64,000 nucleotides of DNA from Amphibacillus sp052055485 (GCF_052055485.1 NZ_CP197171.1:1426001-1490000), one strand, 5' to 3'; shown: positions 44,599 to 53,328, numbered from the stretch's first letter. Numbers and translations: made by a program. The notes: generated by a model not told the origin, from the sequence alone.

Positions 44599-46029
44599 AT
44601 GAACGCTTTAACTTTATGGTTGGAAAAGTATTTCCTTCCTATTGCAGGTAAAATTGGAGCACAGAAGCATTTAGTTGCTCTAAGGGATGCTTTTATAGGT
44701 ACCATTCCTGCAACGATGGCTGGTGCTGTGGCTGTTATGATTAACGCACTTATACGAGATTTACCAGTGGAATTCTTTGAGGGGTATGATGGAAATACCA
44801 TTCCAGTTATTCGCGAAATTATTGCGGTCAATGGTTTTGTCTGGAATGGAACGCTTGCTATTGCTGGTTTGATATTTGTCTTCTCATGGGGTTATAATTT
44901 AGCTAAAGCCTATGGTGTAAATGAATTATCAGGTGGTATTGTGTCAACAGCAGCTACCCTTGCTGGAATTACATTTTCATATTCTACAGGTATCGCAGGT
45001 TTAAGCTTAGATGATGCGACTGTAACTGCAATTAACGAGGCTGCTGAAGCGGCTGATGTAGGGATTGCTGCAACAGCTGCAGAAATTACATCAACTGGCT
45101 GGGGCTGGCTGCCATTGAGTAATTTGGATGCTAACTTATTCTTTACTGCAATGATTATTGGTTTTGTTTCCACATGGATATTTGCTAAATTAATGCTGGC
45201 TAATATTACAATTAAGTTACCGGATTCTGTTCCGCCCGCTGTCTCAAAAGCTTTTGCTTCCATTATTCCGGCAACTGCTGCTCTCTATGCGGTTAGTATA
45301 TTCTACTTTTTATTCGATAAGATAGTACCGGGTACGACTTTCTTGGATTGGATCCAAGATGTGATTGCTAGACCGCTTCTTGGATTATCTCAAGGTTTTG
45401 GAGCCGTTATCTTAGTTACACTATTTGTGCAATTATTCTGGTTCTTTGGAATTCATGGACCGAACGTTCTGGCCCCAATCTTAGAAGGTGTCTTTGGTGT
45501 AGCACAATTAGAGAATATCGCTCTGTTCCAACAGGGAGGTACAGCTTTAGTTATCGAAGAAGGCTACAAATGGGTACGTGGTTCCTTTGATGCCTATGCA
45601 TGGTATGGTGGTTCTGGTGGAACAATTATTTTAATTATTGCTATTTTGCTCTTCTCGAAACGGAAAGACTACCGTACAGTTGCTAATTTATCAGTTGGTC
45701 CGGGAGTTTTTAATATCAATGAGCCAATCATGTTCGGTTTACCGATTGTGTTAAACCCAATGATGTTCGTACCATTCTTGCTTGCACCAGTGGTATCTGT
45801 TGCAATCGGTTACTTCGCTACTATAGCGGGCCTAGTCGCTCCGGTTTCTCAACAAGTAGCCTGGGTGACGCCGCCGTTCTTATTATCCTTCTTAGCGACC
45901 GGAGCAGACTGGCGAGCACCAATTGTGACACTCGTTGCCATGCTTGCTTCCTTTGCAATCTGGATTCCATTTGTTATAGCTGCCAATAAAATGGAGCCGG
46001 CAACAGGAGAAGGAGATCAGGCAGCGTAG
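44599..46029 (+). CDS. PTS EIIC, lactose/cellobiose family
   Basis: A 476-residue membrane protein with about ten spans: KHLVALRDAFIGTIPATMAGAVAVMIN, FFGIHGPNVLAPILEGV and NINEPIMFGLPIVLNP (the Asn-Glu-Pro motif contacting sugar). It belongs to the CelB/LicC type and imports a beta-glucoside with the EIIB and EIIA encoded at 50613 and 51699. AAGGGGG precedes the ATG. Unusually, the EIIB and EIIA genes are not adjacent; a small-protein group, the PRD activator and a DUF871 gene lie between. Confidence 0.92.
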   Translation: MNALTLWLEKYFLPIAGKIGAQKHLVALRDAFIGTIPATMAGAVAVMINALIRDLPVEFFEGYDGNTIPVIREIIAVNGFVWNGTLAIAGLIFVFSWGYNLAKAYGVNELSGGIVSTAATLAGITFSYSTGIAGLSLDDATVTAINEAAEAADVGIAATAAEITSTGWGWLPLSNLDANLFFTAMIIGFVSTWIFAKLMLANITIKLPDSVPPAVSKAFASIIPATAALYAVSIFYFLFDKIVPGTTFLDWIQDVIARPLLGLSQGFGAVILVTLFVQLFWFFGIHGPNVLAPILEGVFGVAQLENIALFQQGGTALVIEEGYKWVRGSFDAYAWYGGSGGTIILIIAILLFSKRKDYRTVANLSVGPGVFNINEPIMFGLPIVLNPMMFVPFLLAPVVSVAIGYFATIAGLVAPVSQQVAWVTPPFLLSFLATGADWRAPIVTLVAMLASFAIWIPFVIAANKMEPATGEGDQAA

Positions 46030-46066
46030 TCTTATAACCTATTTAAATAGACAATTAAAAAAATGT

Positions 46067-46096
46067 GGTGGTCACTTCTGTCAAGAAGTGACTACC
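46067..46096 (+). terminator. Hairpin after the EIIC gene
   Basis: GGTGGTCACTTCT and AGAAGTGACTACC form a 13-bp stem with one mismatch and a GTCA loop. The following CTTCTTT is only weakly T-rich, so partial termination or mRNA stabilisation is likely. Confidence 0.6.
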
Positions 46097-46165
46097 CTTC
46101 TTTACACGATTAGGATAGAATAAATAAAACAATAGTTTTTTAATTAAGAGAAAGGGGACAAGAAG

Positions 46166-46390
46166 ATGATTGAAATCAGTTCAGCTTCACAACAAGATAA
46201 TATTATTGAACTATTAAATAACCTTAACGAAGAAGGAATTGAATATTCTTTTAAAGAAAAAAAGGGGATCTCTCTTTATTTTGAGACAAATGCAGAGGAT
46301 TTAGAAAAAGCAGCCAAATTAGCCAAATCAACGATTAAACGCCAGCCCTGGGGTTCAGTCCTTTATTTTCGTAGTATCCCGGTTAAATAA
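46166..46390 (+). CDS. Small uncharacterised 74-residue protein
   Basis: ATG with AAAGGGG eleven bases upstream. The sequence MIEISSASQQDNIIELLNNL, then EGIEYSFKEKKGISLYFETN and AEDLEKAAKLAKSTIKRQPW suggests a small alpha/beta fold of beta-alpha-beta type, soluble and charged. I do not recognise a family. It lies within the cellobiose-type PTS operon before a small membrane protein and a DUF3284 protein. Good ribosome site and codon usage support it as a real gene. Confidence 0.6.
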   Translation: MIEISSASQQDNIIELLNNLNEEGIEYSFKEKKGISLYFETNAEDLEKAAKLAKSTIKRQPWGSVLYFRSIPVK

Positions 46391-46469
46391 GAAAATGATG
46401 ATTACTAACAAGACGAGTGAATAGGGGCTTTTCTAATCATGAATCTTGCCAATAAAAAGGATGATTATT

Positions 46470-46646
46470 ATGGGAAAATGGGGTTTATTTATCCTCAGTA
46501 TCGGTTGTTTACTCGTGCTGTTTAGCGCAAATGCCCGAACGGGAGAGTATGACATACTTAGTTTAATTACCGCACTTTTTCTTATTATATTAAGTATTTT
46601 TCTTATCCGCAAAGAAAAGAAGAACAATAAAAACAATGAAGCTTAG
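46470..46646 (+). CDS. Small two-span membrane protein, 58 residues
   Basis: MGKWGLFILSIGCLLVLFSA is the first hydrophobic span, ILSLITALFLIILSIFLIRK the second, followed by a basic tail (EKKNNKNNEA). AAAGGATG lies seven bases before this ATG; the in-frame TTG at 46446 has no ribosome site. Its stop is ten bases before the DUF3284 ATG. No family or function is recognised; membrane placement is inferred from hydrophobicity. Confidence 0.55.
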   Translation: MGKWGLFILSIGCLLVLFSANARTGEYDILSLITALFLIILSIFLIRKEKKNNKNNEA

Positions 46647-46655
46647 GTGAATCCA

Positions 46656-47093
46656 ATGGAAATAGTAAACAAAATAAATGTCCCGGTTGACTTTTTTTAT
46701 CAAACCATTGTCAATTCAGTTTTGGCGGATGTTCATTCCCAGACAGGTGAAAAAATATCGGAAGAACAATTGCAAGGGTTTGAATACGTTAAGACTTTTT
46801 CGAAAAATGCTAAAGCGACGATCCAAATTGAAGAAATCACTAAAAATAAATTTTATCAGTATCGAACATCGAGTACTAAAAACAATTTTTTAGTGACTTA
46901 TGATATTCGTCCACTGACAGAGGATAGCTGTGAACTACATTATTCTGAGAAAATGGAATCTTATGGGGGCTTTTTGCAGAAGGTAAATGATGCATTTGTT
47001 GGTGTTGTTTGGTCTTGGTTGAAAAAGAGAAAATATAAAGAGATGTTAAGACAAATAGAAGCATCTTATTCAAATAAAGGTGTTGCTGGATGA
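46656..47093 (+). CDS. DUF3284-like protein
   Basis: A 145-residue soluble protein. IVNKINVPVDFFYQTIVNSVLADV at the N-terminus, TYDIRPLTEDSCELHYSEKM in the middle and GFLQKVNDAFVGVVWSWLKKRKYKEMLRQIE at the end are typical of DUF3284, a family with an SRPBCC-like outline found in PTS operons for beta-glucosides. No activity is known. AGGTGA precedes the ATG at 46656. A terminator overlaps its stop codon. Confidence 0.75.
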   Translation: MEIVNKINVPVDFFYQTIVNSVLADVHSQTGEKISEEQLQGFEYVKTFSKNAKATIQIEEITKNKFYQYRTSSTKNNFLVTYDIRPLTEDSCELHYSEKMESYGGFLQKVNDAFVGVVWSWLKKRKYKEMLRQIEASYSNKGVAG

Positions 47094-47130
47094 TCGAGGA
47101 TAAATATGATAATATTCCTCGGTCATTTTT
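47091..47130 (+). terminator. Terminator after the DUF3284 gene
   Basis: TGATCGAGGA pairs with TTCCTCGGTCA followed by TTTTT; the left arm includes the TGA stop codon. Confidence 0.75.
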
Positions 47131-47281
47131 CCACTGGCAGAGATGATAATACAAGTTTGCTCAATAAACTGGAACAAATGGAACGGCATAAGAGTCACAG
47201 AACCGACATTTAACATTTTCATAAAAAGAGATGACTTGATGCGGTCTTTTGTTTAGTTGGTTAAGTGGAGGAGGGAAGTCA

Positions 47282-49204
47282 TTGAATTCACTATCAAAAC
47301 GTCAAAAAGATATTTTGCTGTATTTAACAAAGATGAAAAAGCCAATCACATCACAATGGATGGCTAAAGAATTAGAAGTGAGTAGTCGCACAATAAGAAA
47401 TGATATCAAATTCATCCAGCAAAGCTCGGAATCGGTTGGGTTTACTATTGAATCCATTCGCGGGCAAGGATACGTATTAAATATATTTAATCAAATGTTA
47501 TTTAAGCCGTTGCTTGAACAGTTGGAAAATGAGCATGATGAAAAATCGGAAGACTTTGTTGATCAAAGTGGTCGAGTCCTTTATATGTTAAGACGTCTGT
47601 TATTAGAAAAGAACTTTATTAAACTTGAAGATTTTATTGATGAGATTTATGTTTCCATGTCAACTATCCAAAATGACATCAAAATGGTTAAGCAAATATT
47701 GAAGAAGTATAATCTAAAACTGACAAACCGTCCTCATTATGGTTCAAAGGTTGAAGGCGATGAATATATGAAGCGGTTATGTTTGTCTAATTCATTGATT
47801 AGCCGAAACCAAGATGCTTTTCTAGGGCAGGATACTTTGCAACTCATCGATCAAGATCTATTTGAAAAGATTAAAGAAATTATTATTAAAAAAGTCAATC
47901 ATTATAAAATTGATATTTCTGATATTTCTTTAGAAAACTTGGCTACACATATAGCTATTGCCTGTAAACGGATCGAAAGAGGTTTTTTTATTGAACAGTT
48001 AGCGGATATATTAATTGATGAATATCCCTTTGAAAAAATTGTCGCAAAAGAAATCATCAAAGAAGTTGAACTATTTACCGGCTTAGAATTTCCCGATACG
48101 GAAACTGAATATATTATTGTCCATTTACTAGGAACAAAACTTTTACATAAACAAGAATTGATCGAATTTAGTGAGTTTGATGAGGTAGGAACGATCGTAA
48201 ACGGTATGCTTGAAAGACTGCGGAAGGAATTAAACTGGGATTTTAGCCATGATGATGAATTTATTCAAGCGTTAACATTACACATTCGTCCGGCTATGAA
48301 CCGGCTACGATATAACATGAATATTCGTAATCCCTTATTAAATGATATTAAGAAAAAGTATCCAGTTGCTTTTGAAGGAGCAGTTATTGCTAGTCATTGT
48401 ATAAAAGAATATTTACAAGTTGAAATTATTGAGGATGAAATTGCTTATATTGCTCTTCATATTGGTGTAGCCTTGGAACGGAAGAAAACAAAAAGGAAGA
48501 AGAAGAAAAATGTGCTTATTGTATGTGCATCTGGTGTAGGTAGTGCCAAATTACTTTATTATCGTATCCAAAATTTATTTGAACAAGAAATAGAGATCGC
48601 AGATACGATTAACTATTATAATTTAGCGATGCATGATTTATCGAACATTGATCTAATTATTAGTACGATACCTATTCCAGAAGAGTTGGGTGTACCTATT
48701 GTCGTTGTTAATACATTCTTAGAAGAACAAGATATAAACTCGATAGAAAAATCCATAGCGTCACATCAAAGTAAAATTGAAGCTTATTTACAGCCGTCAA
48801 TGGTTTTTCTACAACAAGATTTACCTGATAAAGAGAGTGTTATAACCTTTCTTTGTGATAATTTATATAAAAAAGGGCTTGTTCAGAAAGATTACCTGAA
48901 TTTTGTCTTAGAAAGAGAAGCAGTATCCCCCACAAGTTTTGGCAATTTAGTGGCCATTCCACATCCGATAACTCCTGTGACAGAAAAAACATTTTGGACG
49001 GTATGTACATTAAAGCAGCCAATCGTCTGGCAGGACGAACAAATGGTACAATTTATTTGCTTGTTAAACATTAAAAAAAGTTCTCAAGGTGATTTGGATC
49101 ATATGTTTAAAAAACTAATCTCAATTATTGAAAACAGAGTAACGGTTCAAAAATTAATTGAGAGTAAGACGGTCGAAGAATTGATAGAAATAATGGAGAA
49201 ATGA
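47282..49204 (+). CDS. LicR/CelR-type PRD transcriptional activator
   Basis: A 640-residue multidomain regulator: two N-terminal HTH regions (LSKRQKDILLYLTKMKKPIT with SSRTIRNDIKFI; then IKLEDFIDEIYVSMSTIQNDIKMV), two PRDs (about 180-400), an EIIB-gat-like domain (VLIVCASGVGSAKLLYYRI, with Cys) and a C-terminal EIIA-Mtl/Fru-like domain (FGNLVAIPHPITP, with His). It would be switched by PTS phosphorylation and CcpA-linked HPr. A TTG start at 47282 with GGAGGAGGG upstream is better than the weak TTG at 47249. Palindromes at 44157 and 49314 are candidate binding sites for control of the surrounding PTS genes. Confidence 0.9.
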   Translation: MNSLSKRQKDILLYLTKMKKPITSQWMAKELEVSSRTIRNDIKFIQQSSESVGFTIESIRGQGYVLNIFNQMLFKPLLEQLENEHDEKSEDFVDQSGRVLYMLRRLLLEKNFIKLEDFIDEIYVSMSTIQNDIKMVKQILKKYNLKLTNRPHYGSKVEGDEYMKRLCLSNSLISRNQDAFLGQDTLQLIDQDLFEKIKEIIIKKVNHYKIDISDISLENLATHIAIACKRIERGFFIEQLADILIDEYPFEKIVAKEIIKEVELFTGLEFPDTETEYIIVHLLGTKLLHKQELIEFSEFDEVGTIVNGMLERLRKELNWDFSHDDEFIQALTLHIRPAMNRLRYNMNIRNPLLNDIKKKYPVAFEGAVIASHCIKEYLQVEIIEDEIAYIALHIGVALERKKTKRKKKKNVLIVCASGVGSAKLLYYRIQNLFEQEIEIADTINYYNLAMHDLSNIDLIISTIPIPEELGVPIVVVNTFLEEQDINSIEKSIASHQSKIEAYLQPSMVFLQQDLPDKESVITFLCDNLYKKGLVQKDYLNFVLEREAVSPTSFGNLVAIPHPITPVTEKTFWTVCTLKQPIVWQDEQMVQFICLLNIKKSSQGDLDHMFKKLISIIENRVTVQKLIESKTVEELIEIMEK

Positions 49205-49313
49205 TATTGTGAATATTTTATTTATCCTAAGGATGTGCTCATTAGGTATTCATTGATTATTTTTGGAGCCATACAATGAAAGGTCTTTATATTATGTGTT
49301 TTCATGATAAGCC

Positions 49314-49371
49314 TTTTCCATTATTAATGGAAAAAGTTCAAAGCGAAACTAAATCGTTTTCATAGTATTAT
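49314..49371 (+). promoter_or_regulatory. Activator-type promoter module of the DUF871-EIIB transcript
   Basis: A perfect palindrome TTTTCCATTA-T-TAATGGAAAA (49314-49334), a cre-like ACTAAATCGTTTTCAT (about 49347-49362), then -10 TATTAT (49366-49371). Between AATGGAAAAAG and CATAGTAT lie 24 bases, exactly as in the module at 44157. There is no consensus -35. Confidence 0.72.
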
Positions 49372-49409
49372 AAAGATATAGATCTTACTATTCAAAAGGA
49401 GGATGGCAA

Positions 49410-50492
49410 ATGGGCAGCATTGGTGTATCTATTTATGCAGCAAAAAGTACTTTTGAAGCTGATAAAGCATATCTCGACCTCGCAAGAAAATACGGTTTTA
49501 CTAGAATTTTTACAAGTTTATTGGAAATTGAGGACGATGCAGACACAGTTATTAATAAATTTAAGAAAATAATTGAGTATGGAAATTCTATCGGGATGGA
49601 AACCATCTTAGACATTAATCCAGGATTATTTAAACAACTGAATATTAGCTATGATGATCTTAGTTTCTTTAAAGAATTAGGAGCGGCGGGAATCCGCTTG
49701 GATATTGGTTTTACGGGATTAGAAGAATCGATGATGACAAAAAATTCAGACCATTTAAAAATTGAGGTAAATATGAGTAGTGGGACAAAATATCTCGAAA
49801 ATATTTTAAGTTATCATCCAAACAAAGATAATTTTTGTGCATCTCACAATTTTTACCCACAAAAATACTCAGGTATTTCACAGTCCCACTTTGAAGAAAC
49901 AACAGCTCTTTTTAATAAGCATAATGTACGAACCGCAGCCTTTGTTACGTCACAAGATGGTGAATTGGGGCCATGGCCAGTTCAAACAGGATTATGTACG
50001 CTAGAACAACATCGAAATTTAAATATCCAAACACAAGTCACTCATTATCGACTGATGGGAACCATTGATGATTTATTAATTGGAAATGCTTATGCTAGTG
50101 AGGAAGAGTTAAAGGCTATGTCAGATGCATATTTTGGTCCACATCCCATTTTTGAAATAGAATGTGTTGAGGGTTTATCAGATGTAGAAAAAAGAATTAT
50201 TTTTGACGAAGTTCATATATATAGAGGAGACCGTTCGGAGTATATGATTCGTTCTACTTCAACACGAGTTAAATATAAAAATGAAGACTTTCCAGCCCAT
50301 CATACTGACCCAATTAAAAAGGGTGATATCTTGATTGGTAATGATGATTTTGGCCAATATAAAGGTGAAACACAAATCGCTATTAAAGATATGGAGAATG
50401 ATGGTACTCGGAATGTTGTGGGACAGATAAAAAAAGACGCCATCTTCTTATTAGATTATCTTAAGCCTTGGTCTAGCTTTAAAATGTCATGA
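49410..50492 (+). CDS. DUF871 / MupG-like protein (GH170 family)
   Basis: A 360-residue protein with an N-terminal TIM barrel (IGVSIYAAKSTFEADKAYLDLA; RKYGFTRIFTSLLEI; GAAGIRLDIGF; NFYPQKYSGIS) and a C-terminal cyclophilin-like domain (from about residue 245: KKGDILIGNDDFGQYKGETQ). The family includes MupG, which hydrolyses MurNAc-6-P-linked sugars. AAGGAGG precedes the ATG. Together with a lactose/cellobiose PTS it would cleave a 6-phospho-glycoside in the cytosol; whether it is a MurNAc or a glucoside is open. Confidence 0.85.
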   Translation: MGSIGVSIYAAKSTFEADKAYLDLARKYGFTRIFTSLLEIEDDADTVINKFKKIIEYGNSIGMETILDINPGLFKQLNISYDDLSFFKELGAAGIRLDIGFTGLEESMMTKNSDHLKIEVNMSSGTKYLENILSYHPNKDNFCASHNFYPQKYSGISQSHFEETTALFNKHNVRTAAFVTSQDGELGPWPVQTGLCTLEQHRNLNIQTQVTHYRLMGTIDDLLIGNAYASEEELKAMSDAYFGPHPIFEIECVEGLSDVEKRIIFDEVHIYRGDRSEYMIRSTSTRVKYKNEDFPAHHTDPIKKGDILIGNDDFGQYKGETQIAIKDMENDGTRNVVGQIKKDAIFLLDYLKPWSSFKMS

Positions 50493-50612
50493 TCGCTTTT
50501 ATAGATAGCACTGAGTGATCTCATGGTAAGTGAAGGCGTCATTACTATTATGAAACATCCTCATGACAGAATTCATATGAGGGAATATATAATTATTTAG
50601 GAGGATATGGAT

Positions 50613-50930
50613 ATGAAGACAATTATGTTAGTATGTTCAGCGGGTATGAGCACAAGCTTGTTAGTCACAAAGATGGAAAAAGAAGCCGAGCGTAGAAATA
50701 TTGAAGCAGATATTTTTGCCGTTTCTGCTTCAGAAGTAGATGGTGTAATGGATAAAAAGACGATTGATGTCTTATTGCTTGGTCCACAGGTTCGCTATAT
50801 GAAGGCTCAATTTGAAACAAAATTCAAAGGTGAAAATATTCCTGTTGATTCAATCGATATGAAGGACTATGGCATGATGAACGGTGAAAAAGTCTTAGCG
50901 CGAGCATTAGAACTCATTGAAAATAAATAA
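50613..50930 (+). CDS. PTS EIIB, lactose/cellobiose family
   Basis: A 105-residue EIIB: MKTIMLVCSAGMSTSLLVTK contains the phosphorylated Cys8, and IDVLLLGPQVRYM is the conserved core strand. The ATG at 50613, eight bases after AGGAGG, is preferred over the ATG at 50607, which is only two bases from it. It transfers phosphate from the EIIA (51699) to the sugar bound by EIIC (44599). A terminator and a repeat element follow instead of the EIIA gene. Confidence 0.93.
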   Translation: MKTIMLVCSAGMSTSLLVTKMEKEAERRNIEADIFAVSASEVDGVMDKKTIDVLLLGPQVRYMKAQFETKFKGENIPVDSIDMKDYGMMNGEKVLARALELIENK

Positions 50931-51105
50931 GCAGTTATTTAATTTTGCTCATTATTTTTATTTAGTAGAAGCGACACTGTAATATTAAAATAGTATAGTT
51001 TGGTTTTATCTAATCAAGTTAGCTAGAAATATTGATAGATTCGGAAAAGAAGTTTATTTTTAAGAGAACTTATCGATGAAGAAAAGTTAAAAGCTTCCAA
51101 GTATA

Positions 51106-51152
51106 AGAAAAACTCACCTTTATTCAAAGGGTGAGCAAGGGTGAGTTTTTCT
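51106..51152 (+). terminator. Terminator between the EIIB and EIIA genes
   Basis: AGAAAAACTCACCTT pairs with AAGGGTGAGTTTTTCT (one bulge). The run of T is embedded in the right arm. It lies 175 bp after EIIB and would separate EIIA from the EIIB transcript. Confidence 0.7.
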
Positions 51153-51374
51153 AAGTGAACGAGTTAAGTCTTTGGTAGATAAAGAATTTTTCTGTAGTTT
51201 ATTTATCAGAGGATAGATGATATTGGGTTCTATGATTTAAATATCGATAGCAATGAAGTGTGAACCACATGTGTGGATTTATAAGTTAGCCGATCTATAG
51301 AGAAAACAGAGGATCAAAGAAAGATCAGGCGCGACAATTACTATTCAATTGCTGCCCTTTCAGAATAAAGTTAG

Positions 51375-51659
51375 AAGTGTGTGTTCAAAAAGGGGGATGA
51401 AAGGGATCGTGTCGGTTGGGTTCGCCAAATTCTATTGCATTTTTTGATGGGGCGAGTAAGCGTAAATCACTTCGGTGGAAAGAGTAACCGAACTAAGGGA
51501 AGCCACGAAGGATTCACAGCGCAAAAATAAGGGGATTTCTTATCCTGATTTTCAGTCCCAACGTCGACATGAGTAACCACAGTCTTAGGACGTGAGCGAT
51601 TTTAGCAGAAGTTCCTTTTCCTGAAGTACCGTTTTCACCGGACTTTTTGAACATCCTCT
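51375..51659. repeat. Dispersed repeat element with TGTTCAAAAAG ends
   Basis: Begins AAGTGTGTGTTCAAAAAGG and ends CTTTTTGAACATCCTCTA, giving inverted ends TGTTCAAAAAG. The inside has GATGGGGCGAGTAAGCG, CTTCGGTGGAAAGAGTAACC and CATGAGTAACCACAG, degenerate copies of the CGAGTAACCGC core. It is about 285 bp, has no ORF, and sits between EIIB and EIIA. Confidence 0.6.
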
Positions 51660-51698
51660 AGAAATGATATTTGTTATTATAATAAGGATGTGTGCTAA

Positions 51699-52016
51699 AT
51701 GGTTGAAGGAAGTTTAGAGATGATTGCATTTCAGATTATTAGCAATGTTGGATCTGCAAAAAGTTTAATTATGGAGGCTCTTCATGCTGCTAGAGGAGGA
51801 GATTTTGTTCTATCAGAGGAAAAACTAGCAGAAGCTAATAAGTTCTTTGTTGAAGGACATAAAGTTCACGCTTCCTTAATTCAAAAGGAAGCGGCGGGAG
51901 AAAGGGTTGATCTTTCTATCCTTTTTATGCACGCAGAAGACCAGTTAATGAGTGCTGAAACAATTTCTGAATTAGCTAAAGAAATGATTGAAATGTATAA
52001 AAAAATTAATAACTAA
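51699..52016 (+). CDS. PTS EIIA, lactose/cellobiose family
   Basis: A 105-residue EIIA: IAFQIISNVGSAKSLIMEAL, then the phosphorylated His78 in FMHAEDQLMSAETI. The three-helix bundle forms a trimer that takes phosphate from HPr. AAGGATG precedes the ATG. It is flanked on both sides by repeat elements and closed by a terminator, and may depend on its own promoter (a TATAAT lies at about 51677). Its partners are the EIIB at 50613 and the EIIC at 44599. Confidence 0.92.
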   Translation: MVEGSLEMIAFQIISNVGSAKSLIMEALHAARGGDFVLSEEKLAEANKFFVEGHKVHASLIQKEAAGERVDLSILFMHAEDQLMSAETISELAKEMIEMYKKINN

Positions 52017-52020
52017 GTTA

Positions 52021-52254
52021 AAGTGCGTGTTCAAAAAGGAGTATAAAACGAGCGGATAGTTCGAGACTGTGACATATTGAGACTCGGGTTTTCACAGGAT
52101 ATGCTGGGCTCTATATTGTCCATAAATGTCTCCGGTGGGACGAATAACTGCAAATTATTTCGGTGAAGCAAGTAACTGCGGTCCCAGTCCCAGAACGTGT
52201 CGAGAGTCTTTTACCTGCGATTACTATTTTAGTCGCCTTTTTGAGCAGTCACTT
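52021..52254. repeat. Second dispersed repeat element with TTCAAAAAGG ends
   Basis: Begins AAGTGCGTGTTCAAAAAGG and ends CCTTTTTGAGCAGTCACTT, imperfect terminal inverted repeats of 19 bp. Inside are CTCCGGTGGGACGAATAACT, TTCGGTGAAGCAAGTAACTG and GTCCCAGTCCCAG. About 234 bp, non-coding, starting five bases after the EIIA stop codon. Confidence 0.62.
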
Positions 52255-52293
52255 AAAGGATCATTACATATTTATTAAGTAATGGTCCTTTTT
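52255..52293 (+). terminator. Terminator between EIIA and the ROK kinase gene
   Basis: AAAGGATCATTAC and GTAATGGTCCTTT pair with a G-T wobble and run into TTTTT. It abuts the repeat element. Confidence 0.7.
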
Positions 52294-52329
52294 ATCAAGT
52301 TATAAAGAGTCATAGATCATAGTAAGGGG

Positions 52330-53232
52330 GTGGATATAATAGAAAAGTATCTTGTATTTGATTTTGGTGGAACAAAAATCAAACATGGTTTGATCAATGC
52401 GAATGGTGAAATAATAACAAAAGCTACTTCTGAGACAGAAGCCGAGGATTTAGATAAGTTTCTCGACGTTCTATTTACCACGATTCATACGTATCAAATA
52501 AATAATCGGGTTCACGGGATTGCGATAAGCATGCCAGGCTATATAGATAATGATACAGGTTATAGTGAAAGAGCAGGTGCAATCGTTGCGCTAGATGGAA
52601 AGAATATTAAACAAATACTTGCAGAAAAATTTTCTTTGCCCATCGAAGTTGAAAATGATGGGAATTGTGCTGCGTTAGCAGAAAAGATGAGTGGTAATGC
52701 ACAAGATGTTGATCACTTTATCTGTATGACAATTGGTACAGGGATTGGCGGGTGTCTTTATCTAAACGGCGATATATATCGCGGTTCTCGTCTACGTGCA
52801 GGAGAATTCGGAATGATGATTACACATCTTGCTGATGGAGAGAAGAAGGATATGCATCAAACAGCCGCATTTTCCAACCTAATAGCAGAATATAAATCAT
52901 ATAAAAATATGAACGATCATATAGAAGGAACACAGGTTTTTGAAGAAGTGAAAACAGACCCGAAAGTGAAACAAATAGTTGATCGCTGGATAGAACATAT
53001 AACGCGGGGGATTTACAACCTTACCGTCACTTTAAATCCAGAGAAAATATTAATTTCAGGCGGTGTCAGCGCACAACCTTATTTGATAGAAGAAATTAAT
53101 CGGCAGCTAAAGGATTATCAATATTGGCATGAATTCACTATTCCAGTTATTCGTTGTAAGTATTTAAATGACGCTGGTATGATCGGAGCTTTCTATCATT
53201 TTAAAACAATGCAGGAGGAAAGGAATAAATAA
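52330..53232 (+). CDS. ROK-family sugar kinase, BglK-like
   Basis: A 300-residue kinase: LVFDFGGTKIKHGLIN, VENDGNCAALAEKM with the catalytic Asp, MTIGTGIGGCLYLNGD and the C-terminal ISGGVSAQP. The zinc motif CxCGxxGC is missing, as in the ROK kinase at 14606 and in BglK disaccharide kinases. The start is problematic: a near-perfect ribosome site, AAGGGGGTGGAT, leads to ATA codons, and the only standard start is the GTG inside that site. The gene is followed by a GH4 phospho-glucosidase, so kinase and hydrolase may act in series on a beta-glucoside. Confidence 0.85.
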   Translation: MDIIEKYLVFDFGGTKIKHGLINANGEIITKATSETEAEDLDKFLDVLFTTIHTYQINNRVHGIAISMPGYIDNDTGYSERAGAIVALDGKNIKQILAEKFSLPIEVENDGNCAALAEKMSGNAQDVDHFICMTIGTGIGGCLYLNGDIYRGSRLRAGEFGMMITHLADGEKKDMHQTAAFSNLIAEYKSYKNMNDHIEGTQVFEEVKTDPKVKQIVDRWIEHITRGIYNLTVTLNPEKILISGGVSAQPYLIEEINRQLKDYQYWHEFTIPVIRCKYLNDAGMIGAFYHFKTMQEERNK

Positions 53233-53328
53233 TCGAGACCAGTTCATTTTAAATGGCTCTCTATTGGCTCTCTATGAGAGTGACTTCTACAATAAATCAA
53301 ACTACAAATGATGAAGGAGGAATTAATA

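Noticed and set aside
44910..45263. 117-residue minus-strand ORF within the EIIC gene
   Set aside because: Shadow of the EIIC coding frame with low-complexity Ala/Ser-rich translation.
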